Shown in pieces: positions 27,446 through 40,931 of a stretch of 64,000 nt of DNA. Position 1 is the stretch's first letter. The number at the start of each line of letters is the position of its first letter. Origin of the DNA: Pratylenchus scribneri (Eukaryota; Nematoda; Chromadorea; Rhabditida; Pratylenchidae); the NCBI GenBank assembly GCA_030063045.1, contig JAQSEB010000072.1, forward strand, positions 558,001 through 622,000. Reading direction: 5' to 3'. The position numbers were made by a program, and so were the translations under genes. A model generated the notes under the pieces. It was not told the origin of the DNA and did no database searches. It saw nothing but the letters and a program-made list of their open reading frames with translations.

Positions 27446-30400
27446 TCAATGATAGCTTCGAATTGAGTAGACTTCTGCATTTTTGCCGTTTTTTCTCATT
27501 CGCAAATTTCCCTCAAATTGAGGCGGTTCTTCATTTGGTGTTTGGCCATGTGCCATTCGATAACTTTCATTCCGTCGAACTGCCAATGCCGCCGCCGCTG
27601 TTGTTATGGCCGCCAATGGCATTTTTGCCGTAGCCGGTGCCAAATTGATTAGTTCCCCATTTTGTGCTTTTTGGCTTGCTGCCTCATCAATTGCCTTGCG
27701 ACGAAGACTCAACAATTTGGCAAAGTCTTTTTCGTCGGTTTCTTCTCGAAACTGTGTTTAAATAAAATTAAATTAATTTTTCGTTTGGTCAAATTTATTT
27801 TTAATCTTACATATCTATTTTGCTTAATTTAATCTTGATATGCAATTAATAGCGGATCCGAAATGAAACAGAAAAAAATTAAATAAAATTTTAGTCATAA
27901 AATTAATAAGTTTGGCCAAAAATATTTAACATTTTTTTTGAAAATTTGAGTTCTAAAAAAGATCATTTTAGTAATTTTAAAGTAGCATTTTATTCATTTG
28001 TATTTAATATTTTTAAATTTATTCAAATTATTATGGCCAATTTATTCAATAGCTCACCTCAAATAATTAATAAAAAAATTTTCAATTTAATATTTTTATT
28101 TAAATTCAATAACACACATTGCAACGATTTTTTGCGGCAAGTAAAAGTGAATAAAGTTTGCCGACTTCCTCCTTTCCATTTCCACCACAAATTATTTCCA
28201 ATTCCTCTCTGCCAAATTGGAAAAGGTCAATGGCAGAACAATTTGCCAATGCCAAGGCATTTTGGATGCTAACCAAATATATATTATAATATTTTGTATC
28301 CAAAAATGAATATTTTACACTTCAGAGAATCCTTTTTGTCGCAGCCAAATTTGCACCTCATTTGGCACAGATTCCTTTTTCAATGTGAATCCTTGGACAA
28401 TTGTTGATTGGGAACGGCTCGGTTTTAAAAGACCCTTTTTTCGCATTGAATCCAACAAATCCGGAACATATTCTTGAATAGAATATTTGTCATTAATTAT
28501 TAATTAACATATTTAAATTTTTTAGCGAAACAGATATTAATTTAATCAATTTAATATTCAATTTTGCTTAGACATTTTGATAGAAAATTGATAAAAAAAA
28601 AATTAAGACAATTCATTTTGAATAAAATTGAAATTTTCTGTACTTAAATTTATTCAAATATAAAATTAAATTAACATATTTATTTATGGATGTAATTGAT
28701 TTACCCAAAATAATGGAAAATGGGTATCCTTTGAAGGCTATAATAATTTGGCCATAATGAAATGTTTGAGTTTGTAATTTTATTTAGTTTTTAGTAGGAT
28801 AGAATTAACAATTTAGTGACCAAATTCTATGGCCTAAAAATGATGCTGATTTCTCGAAAAGGAAATTTTAGGTAAATTCAATCATTTTATGGATGAATTA
28901 ATTTTTAATTATCCTTAATAAATATATTATATAAAATTTTTAAAATTGTCTATTTGAAAATTATTTAACTAATATAAGAAAAAAATTGAATTATAAGTAT
29001 AATTGTTTTTACACTCACTTTGTCCCATTCTCACTTCAGCCGGAATTTTGGCAATTTTATCATCATTTTCCGCAATGCCTGAATAATAAATAATTTATTT
29101 ATAATCATAAATTCATTATTTTTCAATAAGATATTTTATCAATTAAAAAATAAAAAATAATAATATTGGCTTTGAGGCAGGATTGGATATAAAATATTTT
29201 ATTAGGAAAATATGCATCAGAGTTCTTAATTATTTTATTTATCAAAGAAATTACTATTTTTATGAATAATTATATTTGTAAATAATAATTATATCATTTT
29301 TTTTAGAAATTACAATTTTTAAAATAAGAACTCTATATTTATTATAGGTAATTAAAAATTTTGAGCCATTTTGGCACTTTGAACATAAAAATAGGCAAAA
29401 CAATGAGACAAACATCAAAGTGAATACTAGGACAAATGGGAAAATAGATAATATGTAATTTTTTATACATAAAAAGGCAGAATATGCGTATTATAGGAAA
29501 AATAGCGAGTAATTTAACTTGTATAATAGTTGATTGAATGTTTCCTTATTTTTGCTAAAATTCAAATTTTAAAATATAAAAAATGATTAAGTAAAATGTT
29601 AATTGAAATGAGCAAAAAATTATTTATTATTTCCATCATAAAATTTGCAATAAAAATTTAATATTTCATTTTCCATATTTGTTTAAATAAATTAATTTTT
29701 AAGCAATAATTGGGTAAAGGCATTTTAATATTTTATGAAAAATGCACAAAGGAAAGAAAATGTCGAATCAGGACGAAAAGGGAAGAAGCACAAAGGTAAT
29801 AAATCAAAAGCATAATGGGAGCATTGAAAATATTAGAAGTAGCGGAATTCGCCTTTGGGGCCCCGGCGTTGCCGAATTAAATCGGGCGTACTGGAACCGG
29901 AAGAGGATGGACCTGTTGCCGTTGGAGGCTGAAGATGAGGATGAGGGTCGCCGCCAATCTCTGCTGCTGATTCCTAGATAAAAAATTATAAAATAAATTT
30001 ATGAAAATTTATAAATTTCTTAATAATATTCAAAATAAATTTAATATTTCTATTTCTATTTGTGAAAAATTATTATTAAAATTATTGAAATTACGACAAA
30101 AATGAAGTTATAATGTTCTAAATTTAAATATTATTTTCTACAATTTTTTTCATTTCTATTAACAAACTAGGCAAGCGATTTAATTTTAAAAAATAGAAAG
30201 AAATTAACTACCATTGATCGCTGTTTTTTCCCAGAATTCGGCAATGCATCCGGTTCATCTGTACGTTCGTCCCAATCGTCGAGGGCAAGGACAGATAGAA
30301 TTGTGTGTGGCACGAAGCCGGAACGACTGTGCACATTTCGGCATTCCCACCAATTTCGGGCATCATTCAACACCTGCGAAATTATTCAGATTTATAAATA

Positions 30401-33400
30401 TTATTTTTAGTGTAAAAGATGGTAGGAATAATTCAATACAATAAATTTAATAACAGTGAAGATTTTTGGCATATTATAAATGATATAAAAATTTATTCAA
30501 AATCCAAAATTACCTCCAAATATTCTCCTCTTGTCACAGTTAATTCCTTCAAATTTATTTGATAAAATAAAGTATTAAAATTAATTCGTATACCTTTGAA
30601 TTGCACGCATTCCTGTCATAGGTGACTTGCACAATTTTACATCCCCTTCGGGCCAATTCCTCCACAAATGCTTTTTGACGAGGCGAACTTTGGTCAATCT
30701 AAAATAAAAATATTATTTTTATTAATTCTAATTTTTAACCGAATGATTTTGTGAAGACATCCGTGGACTTGAAATTGGCGCATAAATTGCATTTGGGTTA
30801 GTATTGACATTGGCACCAACATTTGGTTGATGATTATTCCCATTGGACAGGACTTGCACCGAATTAGTACGACGATCCAAATGTGGGCTCACATGGATGG
30901 AAGGTGTGCTTAATGAATTATTCATCCATTAATATTTTGTTGAATTTATTTACGATCTGTAAAAGTCGGGACGATCCGATTCGGCAATTGAGCGTTTCTC
31001 GCTTTCTCTGTGCAAATTTCGACGCTGAAAATGGAATAAATATAAATTAGTTGAATCATTTTAGAAAAATTCTTAAAAATTTAATATAATTTTTTATATT
31101 TATTTTTGGGGATTTTAAGCATTGACAATATTTAAAATTAATCTTTTCTATAAACTATCATTGGGTAAAACTCTTTTTAGAGCATTTTGCTATCAAAATG
31201 ATTAATCAAATAAACCGAAATTTGCCATCAATATTGACCTATTTTTATGGCCATTTTTTTGATTTCTTACAAATTCCATTCATTAATTTTCTATAAACAA
31301 AGCATCTTAATCCCAACTAAATGTATATGTTACAGGCAATACTGATTATCAGGCAAAACTGATTATGCCTAGGCAAAACTGATTATGCCTGAAAATCAGG
31401 CATAACTGATTATGCCTAGGCAAAAATGATTATGCCTAGTCAAAACTGATTATGCCTAGGCAAAACTGATTATGCCTAGGCAAAACTGATTATGCCTAGT
31501 CAAAACTGATTATGCCTAGGCAAAACTGATTATGCCTGCTTAGTTAGGGGCTAGGGATTAGGGTTATGATTAGGGGCGGCATGGGATCTAGGGGCTTGGG
31601 GTTTAGGGGTTCGGAGCACTCGGGATATAGCAGGATATAGGGGGATTAACGTGGATAATGGGGGATTAAGCCGGATTAAGCTTAGTCAGGGGCTAGGGAT
31701 TAGGGTTAGGGGTTCGAAGCATAGAGATCTCGCGAAGCCGGAAGTAAAACAGCCCAAACTGGACTAGTGCCCATCTATTTCGGGGCTTTATCCGGCTTAA
31801 TCCCCCAAATCCACCTTAATCCCCCTATATCCGTCTTAATCTCGCGCACTCAGGCATAATCAGTTTTGCCTAGGCATAATCAGTTTTGACTAGGCATAAT
31901 CATTTTTGCCTAGGCATAATCAGTTATGCCTGATTTTCAGGCATAATCAGTTTTGCCTAGGCATAATCAGTTTTGCCTGATAATCAGTATTGCCTGTAAC
32001 ATATATTTAATATTAACTTAATAATTTATTTGATTTGCATTTAAAAATATTTTATCATTCTATATTTTATTACTTCTTGTTCCAATCGTTCGGCTTCCTC
32101 CCTCAATCTACGTTCCTGTTGCAGTAATTCCCTCTCCTTGTCCAGCACTTTTCTTCGCTCAAATTCCAATCTCTCCTTTTCCAAATTTATTCGTTCCAAT
32201 TCAATCTGAATAATTCAAATAAATATTAATTTATATTTAAATTTGCTCACATTATCCATTTTATTTGTTGCCAAATTTGCTGTCGATGCACTTTGTGCAT
32301 TATGACCAACTCCCACTGTAGTTCCATAACTGCTAGCGGGGCCCACGTAGGGGGGTTCAGGTTGACGTTGCGGATTTTGGACAGTAGGTGCGGAAATGCC
32401 CCGATGAATTGGGGCTGGAGCAGAATTGTATCTAAAAAATTAAAATAAAATTGACCAAATAAAACAAAAGAAAATTTCCCATATCCGTTTGATTTGAAAT
32501 GGTTGGCCTAAATTTCAATTTCCTTTATATTTAAAAATTGACTCGATCAAAAATTTTCCTCTTTAATTTGAATGAGAAGTAAAAATTCAAGGAATTTTAT
32601 GGAATTACATTGTTTTTTAAGATTATGATCATAAGTTTGAAAAAATTATGCTTACAACAACTAAATTATGATTTTCATTTTTTAATTTCAGTTATATTAT
32701 AGTCCTAATACGAAAAAAGGCCAAAAATAGAAGAATTTGAAAATCATCGAAGAAATTGGATTTTCTAGCAGGCTAATTTAGCTACATAATAAGAGAGCCC
32801 ATTTAGGGACATGAAAAATTGAAATAAGCCTTACCTAGGCAAAATTCAATTCTGTAAAGTAAATTTTCACTTCCATTTAAGAATTCCATTTAATTATTAA
32901 AATATGAATGATTGCCTTGGTGGATGTTGTTGATGCTGTGGAAATTGAGCAGGCCTTCCATTGATTGGCCCAGCATTAATTGGTACCCCTGCCGGATGTG
33001 GAGGGAAGCCATATGGCGCAAATCCGTCCATGAAAACTGGCCGATAGGGCGGCGGAAGTGGGCCTGGCCAATCTTCCCTGGAATTATTTATAATTTTCCG
33101 AAAGAATAAAATAATTTACGGTGCAGTATTCCAGGCCCGGCCAAGTGCCATCCAAACTTCCATTTCTTTCGGGTATAAAAATGTTCTCAACAATTCGCAT
33201 GCATCCAAAGAGAGCAGCGGACTGTAGACTTGTTGAGCGACCTATGCAAAATTATTTATTCATTTTCATTCACCATTTTTCATCTATTTTTGAAAGTTCG
33301 TTTAATCTATTAAAATAATCTATTCTCGAATTCACAAAACCAATTTTGTACTATCTGCAACTTTATATTTTTCGATTCCATCAATTTTATGGAATAAAAT

Positions 33401-36400
33401 AGAATATAATAAAAAAATTAAAAAATAAGGAATAAGAATAAGAACACATTAACTATTTAAAATTTGGGGTGTAAAATTTGACTTAGGAGAGAAGGAATTT
33501 TTCCGAAAATATTTTAGTTTTTGGAACATTTTATTTTTATTTTATTTCATCCCGATTTTTTGCATCTTTTTTCTAACTGGACATCCTAAAATTCCTATTA
33601 ATCCAGGGTTGCCAGATTTTTTTTCAAAAAAAAGTACATTGACCTTGAAAAAAAATTTTGGTGTCAAAAAAAAAGATTTTAGTTTTAAGCTAATATAAAT
33701 TGATTAAAATTTTTTAATTATCTTTTTTTTATCCAAATGAACAACCGGTGATCATCCAGAACTAAGATCAAATGTTTTTGAAAAGAAATTTTTATTATTT
33801 TTCGAGTCGAAAACAAAAAATTTGTGCCAAAAATGGCTGCGCAGCGAAAAATTTGAGCCAAAAATAGCCGCGCAGCGAAAAATTTTACGATTTTTTCAAG
33901 ATTTTGAGAAAAAAAGTACAAAAAGTACACCAAAGTCAAAAAAAAAAGTACAAATCTTTTAAAAAAGTACATCTGGCAACCCTGTATTAATCTAATTTAG
34001 TGACAGAAAATATATAACTAGAATTTAACTTTAATCTTATTAAACTCAGTTTCATCAGAGAATGAGAAAAATAAAAAGGTATTAAAACGGGAATATAATT
34101 AAAAAATAAATATTTATTATTTAGAAACCTGTTGACCAAGTCCCCATTGGCAAGCATCGAGAATGACCATCAAAGGGGTGAACAAAAAATGCAACAATTC
34201 TGGCGCATTCGGCTCATGTATATGATTCTTCAATTTGGCCTAAAAATATTTTTTAGCATAGAAAGGAAAATAAATTATAATTACAAGAAGATTGAAGCAG
34301 AGTTTAAATTTTTGAAAAATTTCGGCAAATTCGCCATAAGAGGGAATTTGGGCCCGAAGTTGTAGAATGCCATTTTGTGTTGCTTGCAATTGGCGCAAAT
34401 CTAAAGAATTAAAAATAATAATAATAATAATATTAAAATATAAAATTATTAAGAATAAATTTATTAAAATAATTTTAAATATTTTTAAATAACAAAAGTA
34501 ATTTTTAGTCATATATGGCCAAGATTTACTGATATTGATTTGTAAAAATTCTATATTCACCTTTTTTGCTGCCCCTTTTCTTGTTCCTCTGTTGAATTTC
34601 CAATTCCCTTTGGGCAATTGCCGCCGATTGGATTCGGGCCACAAAACGTTCAATATCGTCAAAGCAACGATTCAATGTGTTCACATCCATCTCAAAATAT
34701 TCTGTACTGCTTGATTCCGCCGAAATGTCATCGCGGATTTGGCCCCGAGGCGTAGATTGTTGATGTGGGGGAGGAAATGATTGGGGAGGAGATGGATGTT
34801 TTTGTGGATATTGATGATTGGGGTGATGGAAATTTGAATGGACTGAAAATTTAATTGGAGAAATATAATTATATTTAAATTTACCTGATGGATTGGGTCC
34901 GCGCCTTCCTGGACGGACTTTATGGAAATGGCCACGAGTATAATGATGCAAATCTTCGGCAACATCCTGTGCCGAAATGCCGATGCACTAAAATAAAACG
35001 AATCAATTTATTTTAATTGATATAAAATTAGCTACAAAATGATAACAAAATAATTGGCTACTATTAGATTACTTATTGAGTTATGGCCAATAATTGTTAA
35101 AAAAAATTTTTATTAAATCAACTGTTCTTTGGTAATAATAATTTTGTAAAAAATCAAACATTGAATGATCTCTTAATTTTATTTAATTGATAATTTAATA
35201 ACTAATAAAAGGCTTATTTAAAATTGACCTACCAAATTTACCATCATTGGTAAAAGAATAATTAGCCTAATTATCGACAACTCTTTAGCTCTTTACTAAC
35301 TTTTCTCGATTAAAAGTACATTTAAAATTCATACGAATTTATTTCATTTTTTAATTGTAATTAGACATTTTTATTCCATTTTTATTTTCCCATCCCAAAT
35401 TATTGACAAAAACAAAATAGAATACTTGAAAAATGTGCATTTCCGTTGGCACTACCCCCATGCTGCTACTGGGCACATCATGTTCTCGGACAATGAACAA
35501 AAGGACATTGTTGAACAAATCGTCCGGATCCGAACTGATATGTGCCGTTGGATCCGAAACCAATGCCAAGGGAAATTCCTCTACCAGGGTCTAGATAGAA
35601 AAATTATTTAAGATTTTGAAAAATTTAATTTTGAATTTTTAAATGAAACAATAAAATTGGGGGTTATTTTTAAGTATTCATAAAATTATTTGATTTCAAA
35701 ATTATTGTAGAAATTATTACTAAATATTAGATTCAGATATCTATTTTTTGACGTTTTTTTTATCTATTTTGTTTACTTATTTTAACACTTTTTTGGGAAA
35801 AATTTAGTTAGAAAAATAAATTTAAAAAACTAAAAATGAAAAACTAATTTTGTGACAGTCAGGTAATTAGATATATCTACATATTTTAAGATTTTTACAA
35901 CTTAAAAAGATATCCAGAAATATTAATTAAAATTTAAAAAAATTGAATTACTCCATTTTCTTCTAGAACGGCAATTCGGTCAGGATGCATGGTGAATAGC
36001 ATTGGGACAGGACTATAAATTAAAAAGGAATGAATTTAAAGAATTAAAATTTTAAAAACCAAATTGCAGTGTTCCTCTCCATTTGCTTCAACTTTCGGAC
36101 CCCATCCGAAGGATTGTTCAGTCCAAATTGTTTGCCAACCGCAAATGAGGCCAAATGTTCAACATCATAGGCGGGAATATGTTGCCTTGGCATTGATTGG
36201 TGTTGGCCATAGGCAGTCGGCTGTTGTTGGTATTCATGAACACCCGAAGCAGTATGCCGACGGCTAAATCCAGCGCCCTGCTAAATATTTGTTCCATAAA
36301 ATTCATATTTTTGAGAGAATGTAGTGTACGAATTTTGCAAAATTTTAAATTAGCAAATTTTATACCATTCCCCGATTTGGATGAATTAAAAATTATTTTA

Positions 36401-39400
36401 TTTGATAGAAATCGCAACAATTTTATGACGAAAAAATGAGATAAGAAAATTAGATTAGTTAACTTTACTTTTGGAGCCAAAAATTTGTCCAATTATATAT
36501 GGATAAATCATTTTAAAATATTCTAGAAAAAAAGTGTTCATAATTAGTTAAATATAATTAAGAAAGATATTCAAAATTTGGGTATGCCTAATTCAGGTAT
36601 ATAAAATTTTTGTTGCTAATATTCATATTTAAAATATTATAAAACGCACTTTATTGTCCATTTGTTCAATGGATGTGGGTGGTGGTGGCTGTGGTGGTTG
36701 TTGGTCTTTGTTGCTTCTCAATGTGGTTGTTTTTGTGTGGAATTGCTCCAAATGTTTAGTTGGCGTTTGTGTTGTCTTTTTTGGACTGTTCAATGTTGAT
36801 GAATAACTTAATTAAAAGAAATTAATTATCTCAGAATTTAAAATCCTCTCACTAATATGGATGTGAAGAATTATTTCCGCCTCTTTCTGTCGAACTTAGA
36901 TTTGGCTCAAGCGAAACACTGCTACTGTGGTTATGGTTGAATCCCCTTCTTTGATTGATATTATTTATGCTGTTATTGTTTCGATTATTCAAACTGGCAC
37001 CATTCCCATTGAATAATGTTTGGGTTGAAGTCGTCAAATTGCTATAAAGGAAAAATTTAAAATAATTAAAATTTATAAAATATATTAAAAATAACATTGA
37101 CTTAGCGATATACACTTTATTCCTTATATTATGGGATGAAAATAGAGGGTTAAAGAGCTATATTATGAAATAAAAACTGATAATATAGGCTTAGATGAGT
37201 AATCTTTCTTAGAGGTTAGATGTTGTTGCATTTTCGTTGAATTGAGATTAATTTTTTAATGAAGGGTTGGAAAAGTTTGCTTCTGAATAAATAACGGTTT
37301 CCAAAATAATTTTTGAACCTATTAATTTGAAGCCTACGTTTTAAAAGTGCCTTCAATTTTGTGCGAATTTTACTGATTTTATTCAAATAATTTAATCAAA
37401 ATAATTTTTATAATTTTTGTAATCGAATAAAGCAATTTTATACAAGGGATATTGTTTAAGAAAAATAAAAAATAAATTAAAATGAATAAAATAAGCCTAT
37501 ATTTCTCAGGGCTTAATAAAATTTGCGCCAATAAATTGAATTGTTTCGTTCCACAGACACAAAAATTCCGCCCAAATGTTATTTTCGCGCATTGGCTGTG
37601 TGTGGACACTTTGGGGGGATTTGGAGAGTGGAAGGGGGAAGTGGCTGACTGGGCTCCTCTTCCTTCCTCTTCACATTTTCCCGATACCATTCATCCCATC
37701 GATTGGATGGAAGAATTGTATATTGAATATTGATGGCGATGGACGACGCCGACGGGGGAATGGAAAATGTGGATGTGGTGAATGGAATTTTTGGGGGACG
37801 GAATAATATTTATTAATTAGGTCGAATTTAAGAATTGGTTTATTTTTCCTAAGAAATGTGGGCAAAAATTGTTCAAATATTTTAAAAATTTAAAAATTTT
37901 TAACTCTATTTTATGCTAATTTTTTTCCTTCTTTAAACAAATAAAATTACAAAATTATTTAGTTTAACGTTGTAATTTAATTTCTATAATATATTTTTTT
38001 TGGTAATGACAAAATTTATTATTTTTCCAGAGAAAATTTTGATTGTTTTGAAGCACTCATAGGTCATAGACATAGCCCATTCAAAAAATACTCTAGGCAT
38101 CGTCACAGCACTAGGAAAAGGGAAAATAGGCAACTTCTTATTAGTTTTGTATGCCCGGCGGGTAAATTGAGATTAATTTGTAAGCACTTTATTTTTTATT
38201 TTTTTATTATTTCTGCCCTTATTAAATTGGCTAATTTTCTATCCGATTACCTATTCTAATAAATAATAATTAAAATATAGAAACAATATTCACTATTTAT
38301 CTATCATTATAGAATTATACATTTAAGCCTCCAAGCTATTTTAATAATAGTACAGTAATGAAGGAACGCCATTTAGTTTATTAGTCTATAATTATAAGCC
38401 TTATAGGTTTATTAAACTTATAAATTTACCAGAAAGCAAATTGTTTAAGGCCGAAAATTGGATTTGGAAAAAATTCAACAAATATACCCAATAAGGCGCA
38501 AAATTATTCTTATTATTATTCTGTAAAATGTCAAAACGCTCTTCCAATGTCATTAATTCTTATCGTCGGCGCGTTGTTGATGAAAATATAATAAAGCGCT
38601 GGAGGGGGGGGGGGGGATCATCGCATCGTTTTTGGGAATTGTGAGAAGAAAAGGAGGACCAGTTTCGATGGAGGGAGGGGATTGGGCTATTAATGGCGGA
38701 ATTATTATATTTCCTCCCTTCTCCTTTTATTGCACTGATAAATTGCGGCGCACTATTTGGTGAGGGGCAAAAGATGATTTTGGCGGCTGAATTGTTTTGA
38801 TGACTTTTTTATTAGGGCAAATGACTTGGTTTGGGTTTGGAATTTGGATGATGATTTTGGGGAAAAAATTGATTGGAGATGAAATAATAAAGTGGAATAA
38901 AGATAAGTAAAAATAATTATTTTTTCGAAAGGATTAAAAATATTTTAGAATTATTGTTTCTTTCAGAACCTTAACCTTATTTCATGGTGATTTGATTTTA
39001 TTTTTTATAAAATCATATAAACTGAAAATATTAGAATTATACTTTTTAAATTTCTCGTTTTGAGTCGGAAATATCCACATTTTGACAAAAAATGATCAGG
39101 GCCGGAAATATCGACCATTAAAAAATTGGCCGAAAAGTCCGAAATTGGGCAGGAAAAGTCCATAAAGGGGCCGGAAAAGTCTGAATTTAAGCCAGAAAAG
39201 TCCTTAGGGGCGGAAATGTCTGGGTCGGAAATGTCCGTGACCACCATTACAGGTGATTTGGTTTAGTAAGGATATGTGAGATATCACTAAAGAGTAAAGA
39301 CCCTAACTCTAATACCGGATGACTCATATGGCTCGCCTTCAACTTTCCCCAACTAACCCAAAAAAAAATTTGAGTACATTAATTATGAAGTACAAAAATG

Positions 39401-39628
39401 TGTTTCTTCCAAATTCTATTCTATTGCTCTATTATGCTCTGAAAATAATTAAACTGACTTGTTCCTCATCAAATGATTTGGCTGATACTGTTGTTGAGGA
39501 TAATGTTGATGCTGTTGTTGATCATATCCTCCTCCGGCCATTCCATTTTGATGATGAGGCGGCGGGCCATAACCATATTGGGGCGGTGGATGAAAGCCGC
39601 CATTTGTTGCCGAAATTGTTTTCCGCAT
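27446..39628 (-). CDS. eps-8: EPS8 family actin-regulating adaptor (PTB, SH3, C-terminal SAM-like)
   Basis: 24 exons, in order: 39628-39459, 37041-36853, 36806-36650, 36280-36060, 36012-35952, 35590-35426, 34987-34885, 34842-34561, 34400-34285, 34239-34129, 33241-33120, 33077-32916, 32431-32251, 32205-32074, 31024-30954, 30908-30740, 30698-30594, 30546-30514, 30373-30212, 29973-29853, 29078-29019, 28472-28319, 28268-28118, 27751-27446; about 1167 residues. PTB domain from YDVEHLASFAVGKQFGL to CIGISAQDVAEDL. The EPS8 core follows (TLNRCFDDIERFVARIQ). A charged coiled coil is encoded by 32205-32074. The SH3 domain runs from VQVTYDRNA through DARNWWECRN to FVPHTIL. The C-terminal SAM-like actin-capping region has WLRQKGFSEV. 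EPS8 caps and bundles actin in microvilli and junctions. Start chosen at an ATG 5 nt after an acceptor-like AG. GC donors occur at 32915 and probably 29852. The alternative GT donor for exon 20 (end 29913) is also in phase. Confidence 0.92.
31324..32005. repeat. Long palindrome with 20-bp subrepeats in an eps-8 intron
   Basis: The outer ends are TATATGTTACAGGCAATACT and its inverse. Each arm is built of tandem copies of a 20-bp unit (TGCCTAGGCAAAACTGATTA): about 8-10 on the left and about 5-6 on the right. The centre holds GGGGCTAGGGATTAGGGTTA twice (about 31547 and 31689) plus an inner inverted pair around GGGGGATTAAG. Located in intron 31025-32073. Confidence 0.9.
33604..33984. mobile_element. 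Non-autonomous hAT-like element 2
   Basis: 381 bp. The ends are CAGGGTTGCCAGAT and ATCTGGCAACCCTG, and an AAAGTAC motif is repeated inside both ends. It is flanked by a perfect 8-bp duplication TATTAATC (33596-33603, 33985-33992). No transposase. It sits in eps-8 intron 33242-34128. Confidence 0.85.
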
Positions 39629-40931
39629 ATTAGCTTAAATAGTCTTGTTCATTAAAGAAATGGGAAGGATCATTGTATAGTAATAAAATAATTTGTGGCT
39701 AATAAAACAAAGAAAGTATAAAGCGTAAAGGATAAAATGAAGGACATTGAATTGTGTGCTGCGCGGACAAATGAAGGAGAAGGAGGAAATGAATGTGATG
39801 AATGTTTGGGGTGGGTGGATGGGATAAATAAAAGGAATGGAATGGAATGAATGAATGAATGGGATTGGGGGGAATGAATGTATCAAGAATAAATGAATAA
39901 TGTGCGCAGCATAGTCCACCCCAAAAGCATAAGCACAGCAATTCCTTCTTCCTCATTCCCATCTTGCTAACATTCCCCCCCCCCCCCCCCCCAAAAGAGT
40001 TGTTGCCTGAAAGAATCTCTCCAAATGGTCGCTGGCTCTTTGCTGTTGCTGATGTGCCCCGCGCACACACATTGACTGCTGCTGCGCGGATCAATCAATT
40101 ATAGCTTTTGGGTGCAGCTCGGAAGAAGAAAAGGAAGATGGGAGAGGCAAAGATGCGCAAAGCAAAAGCCAATAGACTGGTTTGTGGGGGAAATGGTGTG
40201 GAGGACAGCACCAACGGAATGCGGCGATTTGGTGATGGTGGTCGAAGTGGGGTTTCAACAAATATGTATAATAATAATATGATAATGATATAATTATAAT
40301 TAGCGAATATTCGATATAATTAAGGAGAAAAGTTTGAATCAGAGTGGCAGAATCATTCATTTTTTCGTAAATGGTAAGATTAGAAAAAAAGATAAAAAAA
40401 TTTTGATGAATTCCTCAATTCTCAAAATTAAGGCAGTAGCAAAATATATATCCCCTTTTTGTTGAGAAGGGAAAAAGTGAAGGGTCCCTCCTATGGGTCA
40501 TCAGGATTAGGATTAGGTAGGGGTCATTCAAGGGTAGGATATCATCTACGGTAGAACGGTAGCCCATAATGACCAAACCCTAATCCGATGACCCAGGGGA
40601 GGACCCCTGTACTTTCCCCTTCTCAACAAAAAAGAGGATGTAAAAGCACAAGTATCAAGTACCAATTTGTCTACATTAAAATACGGAATACTGGCTTAGA
40701 CCATTTATTATGCTTATTAAGTTCAACTATGGTAATTGTAATTTTAAGCTAAATATTAATATTGAAAGTTGATTTGGATGAATTTAATGCATTTTATTAA
40801 TTTTATGATTAAATGAAATAAATTTAAATAACAATTGTAATTATACAATATCCATTAACCAATTATTAATAATTTATGTTCAAAATATAACAAGAAAAAT
40901 TGTATTTTCAGATGATTTCTCTCATTTTTAT
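39629..40931. other. Region between eps-8 and the phosphatase gene
   Basis: Upstream of eps-8. GC-richer than other spacers at 39750-40260, as expected for a promoter/5' region, with an 18-nt C run (39975-39992). A degraded GGTACTT-family MITE lies at about 40450-40670. Open frames on both strands at 39700-40360 look incidental. Confidence 0.45.
40450..40670. mobile_element. GGTACTT-family MITE copy
   Basis: Inverted arms GTTGAGAAGGGAAAAAGTGA / TACTTTCCCCTTCTCAAC and GGGTCATC / GATGACCC. The right end reads GTATCAAGTACC, matching the family terminus; the left terminus appears eroded. The centre again has GGATTAGGATTAGG. Confidence 0.7.
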
